A stretch of DNA of 64,000 bases from Nemopilema nomurai (Eukaryota; Cnidaria; Scyphozoa; Rhizostomeae; Rhizostomatidae): NCBI GenBank assembly GCA_003864495.1, contig ML133436.1, positions 1,841,756 through 1,905,755 on the forward strand. The letters are read 5' to 3'. Every line of letters begins with the position of its first letter. Within the stretch, counting starts at the first letter, position 1. The notes under the pieces are model-generated. The model made no database searches, was not told where the DNA came from, and worked only from the letters and a program-made list of their open reading frames with translations. A program made the translations under genes and the position numbers. Below, one piece after another: positions 25,086 through 35,000 of this stretch.

Positions 25086-26183
25086 CTTCTTCGCTTAACA
25101 TGAAAGAGCCATATTTCTTCACAATGATCTTCCATAAGGAAATTTGCTCTAATCAATACTAAAAACAAATGTATCCATTTTATACCATTGTGCATAATTA
25201 TTCTTGAAGTTAAGTGTTCAATTATTCATTAAAGAATGCAGGAATGGAGTAGTCTGTATAGGGAAAGATCTTTTTCTGATTATTTTGTAAGGAAATTTTA
25301 ATCAAAATAATTGTGAAAATTTGATGAGAAACAGCAAAAGGGGACAACAAAGATAACAAGAAATTCATAGGCTCTTTCAACCTTCTACTGAGTCTTTTTT
25401 GCTACGTTTCTAAAATACACAATGGTTCAATACACAATGCATGCAATGGTTCATAATATTGGTAGGTTTTTTTAATTTGTGTGTTCAGTTTGTTATAGTT
25501 GGGATACAGGGATATGCTTTAGCTATTAGCACAACCTGCAAAGAATTTGGGTTAATCAAAAAAAGAGATATATTGAAAAATATCCACCAAAAAGTTGGTT
25601 CTGGGAATTTTGCTTTCTGTTCCCAAACTAATCACCAAATTTCTTTACTGCTGCTAGTTCATTGTAGAAATATTATGCAGATATTTGATACCCTTCCTAT
25701 TAGGGGCGGCCTTTGAAGATATTGCTGTTATTAGTCTAATACCTCTTTTCTGAGGCATGAATTTTCTTTCAGGTGTGTTTTTTATTTATTGTGCACTGTT
25801 CTTGAAAGCAATGAAAAATTGCACCATTCTGCATTTGCAATGAGCTTTGTATCTAAAAGTCATTATAAGGGCATTTCCTATTTAAAAGAAAGGTGTGGCC
25901 AAAAACTCCATGTTGTTTTATTTGGGAAAGTAATACCACTCCGGCAGCGCTACGCACCACCCCTGCTTCCTATTTACAGTCTAGTCAAAAAAGTGTCACT
26001 TATTTTGGCAATATAAAGCTAAAATGGAATATGTGCCAAATAAAGAATAGAAAAACAATGGGAAATTGTCATTTGATACAGATATCTCTGGTGCAAGGTA
26101 CATTGATTCAACACACTGGTGCCTGATTAAAGGCAACTACAAATCAGAACAGCTGAAGAAATTTAAATTTGTATCCTCCCACG
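25086..26183. other. Intergenic, no gene recognised
   Basis: AT-rich sequence with scattered short frames (for example 25441-25716 plus) that show no family resemblance, no splice-supported exon chain and no strong repeat. Confidence 0.45.
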
Positions 26184-26589
26184 TTATACACGCTTTTTTA
26201 TAAGGAACCTACCACAAGGCCTAGTTCCAAAAGTTCCTTATTCGTAGACCTCAAGTCATCAGATTTTAGTAACAAAGTTTCTTAAAAGTTCCTTAATTTT
26301 CACTGCACATCAATAAGCTGTAACACTTAATAGAGAGAGGGGCGAGATAGAATATGCGGAAACTACTCCATAAAGCACTTGACACACAAATAGCAAACAA
26401 TCTATGCGAGTATTGGCTGCAAATTAATGGAACGGGCTTTTTAGCCCTTGATGCTTTTAGCCCTTGTGCTTGCAGTTATAAACAATTTTCAAATCGAAAA
26501 GTTCCTTAGGGATTTCGTTTTTTATATATTTCAGCCTTCTACATGTAGGTTCCTTATAAAGTGGTTCCTTATAAAAAGCGTGTGGTATA
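26184..26589. mobile_element. MITE, ~405 bp, with long terminal inverted repeats
   Basis: The left end reads TTATACACGC followed by TTTTTTATAAGGAACCTACC. The right end, reversed, reads TATACCACACGC followed by TTTTTATAAGGAACC, then a second TATAAGGAACCTACATG. These are imperfect terminal inverted repeats of about 30 bp. TA at both ends would fit a TA target (Tc1/mariner or related), but this is not proven. It has no coding capacity. Confidence 0.65.
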
Positions 26590-27162
26590 GGTATGAGGAA
26601 CCAGGGGAAGATTAGTTGTTAGGCTAACCAGGTTTTTCCTCTCTTTAAATAAAGTTCATCTATCAAACTAAGAAAAATAACTGTTTAGCTTTCTATTTAG
26701 GTTTTTTGCCCCACTGACCACCCTCTATTTACGCCAATTTTGTTTACGAGTTTTGTGTAAAATAAAAAAATGCGCAATTCCAGTGACAGGGTTGCTGATG
26801 CCCCGGTCCCAGTGAACTTTCAGCTGCCTTTTTTGGCCTCGGCCTTCGTCGAGAAGATAACTTTGGGCCTTTATCGAAGGTACTGTATATGGGACTACTA
26901 GTTCTTGAACGCGAAGGTGCAAAACAAAAGTTGCAGTTGAACCTTTGCATGTAGAGGCTGTCCACTGGGTTCCCTGTTACCGAGCGAATGCAACAGAATA
27001 GAAAGAACCAAGCTCTGGCCCACTGGCAATATTTCGTATATTTCTATCCAAAGGTTCCATCTGCCAGATCACGAGAAAAGTACGAAGGAGGGTCGATTCC
27101 GTGCCATTGCTAGGCCTACAGCATCAACAGAGTGGCCTCATATTGACTGCATTTTCTATTTA
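26590..27162. other. Intergenic, upstream of coiled-coil gene
   Basis: No convincing gene is seen. The part 26780-27120 is less AT-rich than its neighbours and has overlapping open frames on the minus strand (26725-26965) without recognisable features. Confidence 0.4.
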
Positions 27163-27247
27163 AACGAGGTTTTCGTTGGGTGGATAAATCCCTAAATCAG
27201 GGACGTTTCATTCCTGCATGATCGCTTGGTGACAGAACTTCATTGTA
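27163..27247 (+). promoter_or_regulatory. Empty-site counterpart of the POP7 upstream region
   Basis: This block contains ACGAGGTTTTCGTTGGGTGG directly joined to TAAATCCCTAAATCAGGGA, the reverse complement of two segments found at 19412-19433 and 18839-18857 on either side of the 554-bp insertion. It lies directly upstream of the coiled-coil gene, as the other copy lies upstream of POP7. Confidence 0.5.
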
Positions 27248-27283
27248 ATGGAGGCAAAGAAAAAGATCAACAAGCTTTTATAA
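27248..27283 (+). CDS. Upstream ORF of 11 codons overlapping the next start (TAATG)
   Basis: The ATG at 27248 opens MEAKKKINKLL and ends at TAA 27281-27283, whose last base is the A of the ATG at 27283. Context TTGTAATGG and the first residues (ME-AK) resemble the POP7 start (TTGTAATGG, MADAK), so the uORF may be a relic of a duplicated POP7 first exon. If translated it would tune the downstream gene by reinitiation; that is inference. Confidence 0.35.
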   Translation: MEAKKKINKLL

Positions 27284-30200
27284 TGTCGAAATCAAGGCAA
27301 GCATTGAAAAAGGCAAATGAACTAGGCGATATGAAAATTGAGCAGCAGGTATTTGTGATTCCTCTATCTTCGTTACTCCCGCTACCCTGGTGAAATTACC
27401 CTTTGAAGGCAGAGAGATTATATTTTGTAATAAAACTCCCACATATTAGGTTGAACGGTGCATTAGTGATTTGATTACTAAGTGAAAAATTTAAAGTTTA
27501 AGAAACTGGAACTGTATCTGAAGATCTGAAAGGCAACGAGATTCTTTTACGTTTTTTAAGTTACTGTAATCCCCATTTCTTTTTCGTCTATGGACACAAA
27601 TTTCCTAACTGCATTAACAACGAACGTTGCAGGACATTTTCAGTTTAGGTATATAAAAAAGTGCGAATACTGCACAATCCGATATAAATTTCGGCTTAAG
27701 TACTGATTGCTTTTGATTACTGTTGCCCATCTTTTGTTTCTTTCTGTTTTTGCAGATTGAGTTTGTAAAGCTATTACAAGAAAAGATAAGAAGTTTATTA
27801 CAGGAATGTGAAGGAAAAGAATTTCTAAAGGTGAAGAGTTTAATATTTGATTCCATCATCAGCACAAATACTTGCACAGATATCCTATGCATTTTGGATA
27901 CCTTTGGGGTTTTGCCTAAATGCATGTTTGTTTTACGCTTTTATCTTTAGATTTACCAAAATCCCCACCCTTTTCCAGTCTCATTACATCATTCTTTTTT
28001 CCAGGATGAAGTTCATAGGATTAAGAAAAAGTTCAAGTTGCTACACTCAAAAAGTGAACAAATAATAGTATTATTGCAGGTACACTCTTTGCTAAAGCAT
28101 TAGCTCCTTTTTTACCTTGTATTTATTCTTCTATGCTGCATGTCTCATGATGGCTTTTTCCAGGGACAAACATTTTTTCTTTTTTCAAATAAAGTTAGCA
28201 TTAGATATTTGGTTTTTAGTTAATGTTTGTCCTTCTATACAATAATATGATATAATCTTTATAATATAAGATTAACCAATTTAGTCATATCTTGGTGTAA
28301 TTAATGGAAAATTGCTATCTTTGAGACCACATTGGTGTATATAACAATGTTGCTAAAAACTTGATGGTTTGGTTTAAAGCAACAGTTGCTTGGACAAAGA
28401 GCCAAGCTAGATGAAAATTGAACTAATATTTGCAATCCTAATCAGCCTCAATCCCCCCGGCCCATTATTCTTGCTGGTCTCACTAACATGGGCCCTAACA
28501 ACACCAAAAGTGGTCTTACACCATTAAGGGCCGTCGTAAAATGGACCCTGTGAATTTAAAAAATGGCCAAAATCAAAATTCCCCCTATCGATAAAAACTA
28601 TTCAAAATTATTTTCAAATTGCTAAGTCAAATTAACTTCCTCCCATGTTTTTTGCCATAGTGATAACAATTCAAGATTATTTTTCAAACAAAATTTCCAT
28701 CCCCAACCAAAACCACAAATTTGACACACTGTTGCGTAAAGGACATGCCAAGGAAGCGTATTTTGTTTATAAATTACTTCAAAGAAACAGCTTTTGTTGT
28801 CTAGAGTTTGCATATCTTCTTTGGTTCCGGAAGTGAAGAAATCAGGGAGGGCACAGGAGAAATTTGGTTGCAACGAATGCTAACCCCCTTGGTTAGAAAA
28901 AACACCCCTGAGCACGTTTATACCGCAATTTTTGCCGCACTTTTTCACATTTGAGGCTTGCTAAAATATAAACCCCTGGTTTCCTTAAATTTTTCAAAAT
29001 ACTGCCCTAAAAACGCCGGCCCTAAAAACGCCGGCCCTAAAAACGCCGGCCCTAAAAACGCCGGCCCTAAAAACGCCGGCCCTAAAAACGCCGGCCCTAA
29101 AAACGCCGGCCCTAAAAACGCCGGCCCTAAAAACGCCGGCCCTAAAAACGCCGGCCCTAAAAACGCCGGCCCTAAAAACGCCGGCCCTAAAAACGCCGGC
29201 CCTAAAAACGCCGGCCCTAAAAACGCCGGCCCTAAAAACGCCACATGCCAATATTAACGCCAATAAGGACAGGTGGAATTAAGGCCGATAACACTTATAT
29301 TTCCTTTGTCTAAGTTCTTTTATACATAAACACCAAACAATTTTGCTGCGAAAAGTTTTCATTTCAGTGAGCGATTACTATTTTTTTCTGCAGATATTGA
29401 TGAAGTTAAACAATGAAGTTGCGATTGCACGACTTGAGCTAGAGCGAGCCGTAAAATCAAAGTTACATGTAGGTGGATGCGTATCTTAAACTGATATTGA
29501 AATTATTTCTCAAGTGGTTGAGTTTTGTTCTAGTTGTTGAATCACCTTTCTCTTTACAACCGAACTTTTATGATATTCTTAGCAGCTGAATCAAAAGGAG
29601 AATAATAATGACACTACCATTCTTAACAAAACTTAACGAAGGGATCACCCTTGCAAAGCTCTTTTAATTATTACAACTATCCTTGATGTTGATGCTAACT
29701 CATATCTTAGGGGCCATATGCAAATGCAGACGTACATGGTATGTCAACTCTGAACAGCGAAGAATTTAGAATTTAAATGCATTTTGTTTTTAGGTGGATA
29801 AGAAGCAAAAGCGAGTGAAGTGGCTTGAAAAACGCATAAAGAACTTTCTTTTTATGAGCAGGGCAATGTGTCATGTCGATTACCACGGAAAGTTACAGGT
29901 AGGTGGCTAGGCTCTGATGTTTCAGTTGGAATGATTGTATGCTTGGAGCAAACTTATCATCCACATGCAGTTCCTTTTCATCCACATTGCTTTTTAAACT
30001 CGATGTTTCCTCCAAAGCTGTTTGCAGAATCCTGGTAGTTTCTTTCGTGTAAGAATGAACTTCAGGAAAAAAATATCCATTATGGCTTTCTTTTATCATG
30101 GTTCTGTTAACTTTCGTCGTTAGCGATCTTATGCTTTTGTAAGTTGCATACTGTTTGTGTTTCTGAGGCCCTTGCAATATTGACAAGCATTGTCGACTCA

Positions 30201-31577
30201 GTACAACCCAGTTAAAAACCAAAGCTGTATCTGAACTACGTATGCTGGTAAAGTGAAAGCTAGAAGTGGAGCAAGAGCAACAAATACTTTACAATAGCTA
30301 GATATAGTGGAACCAGTTTTTGCGAGCTTATAGTACTTTTTCGTCTGACACCCCTCCGACACTCCTGCGGCTATTTTTTCTGTCAGCTTTTGGTCATTTT
30401 ACGACGTTTGCATACTCTGAGGACCTAGCTTGCTCAATTGTGCTAAAATTGCCAAAAATGTACGTTTTTGTGCAATTTAGGTATTTTTGGTGCAGCAATG
30501 TTATCTTACATTTTTATGAAGTGTTTTTTTGTTTTCTAGCAATCAGGTTTCAAAGTAAACAAATCAGATCTCTCCGAAAGCTTCATTCAGCGTTTGACAG
30601 ATGAACAAAAGCAGAGACTATTTCCAGACGAAGATGAATCAAAGGACATGGACACAGAGTCATTTATGACAACAAAAGAGCAAGTTGAAGATGAAGTTGA
30701 GAAAATATTTTCTTTGACCAGCATCTGCGACGACACTTCTAGTTCTGATGAGGAAGATCAAACGAGGGTTGTGGATGAGCCCCCTGTTGAGGTCAACAAA
30801 GAGAAAAGCAATCGTGAGGAAAGTCCTGGTATGACTTACAATGAGTTGAAACGTCACAAGCATATATTTGTATCTAGTTATATATATATATATAGCCGAA
30901 GAATTAACGTATAGTCTATAGGTATCTTGGATGCAATGTTTCCGTCGTTTTGAGGTGTTAAAAAGACCTTTCCGAAAGCCATTGCGCTCCTGTAGTAGGC
31001 GTGGTAAATATGTCACAGGCTGGTAGATAGTGAATTTGGACTTGGGGCGAGTTCAATTTAGCTTAAAAGTTGTTTTTGAACGCCAGAAATACAGTTTGAT
31101 TTCACCGTAATTGTACATTGGTTTGCCTAAATAATGCAAGAAGCCAACTCTATCAACTTGAGGGCTTAAGAATTTGGTGCTAATATGCCTGGAAGTTGAA
31201 TAAAAGAAGACAAGAAACTTTGCTACTAGTTTGTATCTGAATACAGCCAGTTTTATTACGTCATTTAGCAGTCATTTTCATAACCATTTTCATATCTTCA
31301 TTTTTTAATTTCTACTTTCATTCCCTTTTCTTCAGGCTACATAGATTCCCATCAACCGTCAATGGTTTCGATGACGTCATCATTAGCTGACGACTATTGG
31401 AGTTCTGATCACCACCGTTTCGAATGGACCAACTTCATGCAGAAGCAAGACCCGCTTTCGTGGCACGCTCTTGCGATCTCTCATCCTGACACCTTCCTGA
31501 AACGAGGTCTGGTCGCCTTCAATCAATTGCACGATAGCACCAACATTTACTTTATTCGCACTTTGCGCTTTGTATAG
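27283..31577 (+). CDS. Coiled-coil protein of unknown function; possibly the 5' half of the HEAT-repeat gene downstream
   Basis: Seven exons join in frame: 27283-27348, 27756-27830, 28005-28079, 29394-29468, 29794-29898, 30540-30828 and 31336-31577, giving 308 residues if the TAG at 31575-31577 is the end. Exons 2-4 are each exactly 75 nt in phase 0 and encode charged helical segments (for example DEVHRIKKKFKLLHSKSEQ), which predict coiled coil over about residues 1-130. Residues 135-225 are acidic and Ser-rich, and the last exon has aromatic residues (DYWSSDHHRFEWTNFM). I do not recognise the family. A donor-like GTATAG occurs at 31572, two codons before the stop, in phase 0, whereas the next exon (32032) needs phase 1, so continuity with the HEAT gene is not shown. 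A weak phase-1 donor (G|GTCTGG) in the middle of exon 7 could join them. Confidence 0.6.
29004..29245. repeat. 15-bp GC-rich minisatellite, about 16 copies, intron of coiled-coil gene
   Basis: The unit CCTAAAAACGCCGGC repeats almost perfectly. Each unit carries the palindrome GCCGGC and two CpG sites, in strong contrast to the AT-rich intron. Because 15 is divisible by three, frames stay open on both strands, but splicing and context show it is intronic (between exons 3 and 4). Confidence 0.95.
30308..30424. repeat. Short dispersed repeat (copy 2), intron of coiled-coil gene
   Basis: GGAACCAGTTTTTGCGAGC with AGTACTTTTTCGTCTGACAC is followed by GACGTTTGCATACTCTGAGGA. Both blocks occur at 11500-11600, with the first block inverted there. 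Confidence 0.45.
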
Positions 31578-32040
31578 ATGTACGCTTTACATACAAATAT
31601 TCACTAACATGCTATTTCCATCATAAATTTGTAGTTAAAAGATCATAGGCAACAGACATATGTAGTCATAGCCAATGCTTCCAGTTAGGCTCGTATTGGA
31701 AAACTCAATAATAAGTTTTTGATTTATCAACCCGTAATCAATATCAATATTCGTAATCAATCCGTATCAAGGTTTTATCCTTTTTTATTCTTTACCTATG
31801 CATTTTCAGGCATGAATGAATGCACCCAAATTCACTTAGATCGCATATTGTATAAATATACTCTTAACATACAAAGATACACTAACACGCTATTTACACT
31901 ATAAATATTTAGTTCCAATGCTCCCAATAAGGCACATATTGGAGAACACAACAATGAGTTTTTGATTAATCAATCCGTAATCAATAAGTTTTTAACCTTT
32001 TCTATTATTTACCCAAGCTATGCATTTTCAGGCATGAATA
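31560..32040. repeat. Local tandem duplication (~240-280 bp) that copied a splice acceptor
   Basis: Two adjacent segments align: 31560-31838 and 31839-32040. Shared blocks are ACATACAAA.AT.CACTAACA.GCTATTT, TCCAATGCT or TTCCAATGCTCCC, AGTTTTTGATT, CGTAATCAAT and TATGCATTTTCAGGCATGAAT. The acceptor TTTTCAG/GCATGAAT exists in both (about 31804-31818 and 32025-32039), but only the second leads into a conserved-looking exon with a good donor. Confidence 0.75.
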
Positions 32041-35000
32041 AATTCCAGTCAAACGAAATACCTTGGCGAGTTGAAAGAGATCTGTCAGAAGGCTCAGAAT
32101 TTACGGTATGTTTAAGGCATTTTAAATCAGAAAATGAATGTTTCAAAATTCCGTTGTGTTTTGTTTTTCCTTTTATTTATTGTTAGGATGACCTTACTAA
32201 TGAGCAAAGGCATGGCAAGGGCGGTCACATGTATTTTTTCATGAAATTTGCTGAATCGTTTATTACAGAAAAAGTCAATTGAGTTGGTCCATCAAAAACT
32301 ACAAGCACTGTTGCAGGCTATTGAAGATGCTGCAGTGAATTCGGTGAAGTTGGAACAGCCGCACGATGAACCATTACGTCGTCATTCAAGATCGGTTCGG
32401 GGTGAGGGCCTAAAGACATGCCATGCTATCTAGTCACATTTTTAAGTCTTGCCTAAAGGCCTCGTTGCAAAGGCTGTACGTCTTAACTGTGATTGAAGGA
32501 AATACCAATTGAACCTTTCAGAGATTATGGTTCATATTCATGGAATTAACTCTGGACTGTCCTTTGACTAAAAATGTTTTTGTTTGGATTCAAAACATTG
32601 ATGTAATTTGTGAAAGTGGAGAGGAGAGCCTTGCACTTCAGACATGAGTTTTACTATGTAAAAGCTATGTGAAAGGTGAACGTTCGTGTTGAACATCTTG
32701 TTATGTAAAAGCGTGCCTTTTTACGTTCTTCTTTATACTTTCAGAAGATGGCTCCAATAGCACATCTTTGCTGTGCTATTCTTTTGCTCTTCTTAGAACC
32801 ATTCAAAAGACCTAATTTGATATTTTATTAACAGGCAGAAGAGAGTTTCAAAAAGCAATTGGCGACGGAAGGGAAGGCGGAGAGAACCTGCCGCCATTAT
32901 TACAAACACGAAGTCTGGATTACTATGATGAGCGGGCCAATAAGCTTTTTAGCAGACCGGTATCTGTTGTCCTTCCGGTCGTGAGCAAGGTAACTTTCTG
33001 TTTTCTTTAAGCATGCATAGAAATAACAGCGTGGAGTATCAAATATATTCATGGCACAATTTGTCAAAGGGCCTTACTGTTTCGACGTTGGAACAATGCA
33101 TGTTTTACATAACTGTTACCTCATAATAGTAAAAAAAATTCTTTGTACTACGAAAGATCTTTATAACACATAAACACGAGTTTTGATTAAACTTTTATTC
33201 CTGAGCATTAGCTTTTTTTTCATTTTCAAGATTAGATGTTTGATATTGATTTAAGATTGTACATTTAATAACTGTACCGAGATTGCTCTTTAGTTTTACT
33301 TTACATTGGATGTATTAGTTATTTGTTGGATACATTTTTTCCATGATCCTTTTATTCAATAAATAATTATAAATGACACGTTAGTAGATGCTAAACATGC
33401 AAAACTGCTTTACTAGACTTGAATAATAATTCCATGCTATGTACCTCACTGGCTGCATCCCTTTTAGATCGCTGTTTTCTTACCTTTAAATTGCATGCTC
33501 TTTCAGTATTGAACAAACATCTCGTATGAAAAACCTTTTTTCTACACTTTCGCCATTTTGTTCATCTATCTCTTTGTTTTGAAGACATCCAGCAAGCAGT
33601 ACCCAAGAAGTTCTAAACAATGGTGCAATTTGGATGAAGTGAATATTCCAAGGCATACGTCATACCTCAGAGGACCGAAGCAAAAATTAAAAGAAGTAAG
33701 CATAGTCAACAACATAGAAATCATATGCCTAGAAATATAATTTTAATTATTCCTGGTATCAATTTGTGATCAAACACCAGACCAGCCACTTCTTGCATTT
33801 CAGATAAAAGTCAGATCCTGAGAGTTGTTCCACAATGCTTTGAGTTAGTTCTTTTAGTGCTTTGAGTTCTGTGAAGTAAAAGGATCTTTTCAACTACATT
33901 ACTCAATTCACTTTGTGGTTGTCAGTATTTCTAACGAAGAACTCTAGTTCTATGCATTTATTTCTACCGAGACAATACTAACTGAATTTAGTAGAGCTAT
34001 TGTTATGAAGCTTCTTATTGTTGCTAGGTAGCAACTATTACAAAGAAAAGACCACAAGTTATACATTCAAGGTAAGTCTCTTTAATAGATGTTCATCCAG
34101 TTTGGGAAATAATTTGATAAACATTTATTAGTTTCAACAAAATTTCGAGTTGTATGCAGACAAGACAAGACAAGTTGTATGTAGTTAAACATAAGAACCT
34201 GATGTCGATGAATGGTGCCTCAAGATAGAAGATAGAATGTTAACGGTAGCTCTCACCAACACTTCGATTACTAGCTTTTAGACTTGTATATTTGCAAGTT
34301 GACTACCTTTTTTAAACTTTTAGTTTATGAAGCTAATAACCTAGGCTTCAATTTGGCTAGAGTCATTCTGCTGAGGAATTATCAGCCAAACAAGCACTTT
34401 TTGATAGAAGATACGGAATACTTCCGTTGGCCCCTAGACCTATGAAGATCACCATTACGCCCATGACACTGTCGACTTCCATGAAGAGACACTTACGAAC
34501 ACTTGGCTCATTTGTGGCTACTCTGCAAATCCCCATCCTCCCGATTTAGCTTCATTTTTTTGTATCGAAGGATGTTCTATTTCATTAAAGACTTATTTGT
34601 TTTAGAAGTGGTGAAAGTACAGTTTCCTTACGTAAAGCCGCTAGCAGACTAAGAGGTATTGAATTTCTATATATACGATATATTACAGTTAACTCTTCCT
34701 ATTTTTTCTTTCTATATAACCATCACCATTTTACCAGAGAAACTTAGCTCCATTGTTTATATATTAAAATCTTTGATTTTATGTTTCTCATTGCTATAAT
34801 GCTTTTTTCGAATGAAAACTTTCTCCAAAAATATCTTTACTTTTCCATATCCTTTGGCTCTTTAATCTATTTTTAATCTTCTTTGATATATTGTTACCTT
34901 AGTTTTTAATTGATTTTTACTATTCCATCAAAGATGTGATATATCTCTGCCACAATGATTCTTCCTGCTATTTGTCTGGAATTTGAAGTTTTGCTTGCAA

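Noticed and set aside
21440..25195. Many 60-110-residue frames with a common DQCGLWDV-type peptide
   Set aside because: They come from the ~169-bp repeat unit; the period breaks the frame at each unit and there is no start or conserved stop.
28945..29263. Long low-complexity frames (KNAGP and FLGPA repeats) on both strands
   Set aside because: They are produced by the 15-bp minisatellite being a multiple of three and lie in an intron between well-supported exons.
29700..29740. Possible 28-nt exon in the coiled-coil gene (TTAG ... GTATGT)
   Set aside because: It would break the frame between exons 4 and 5, which join cleanly without it.
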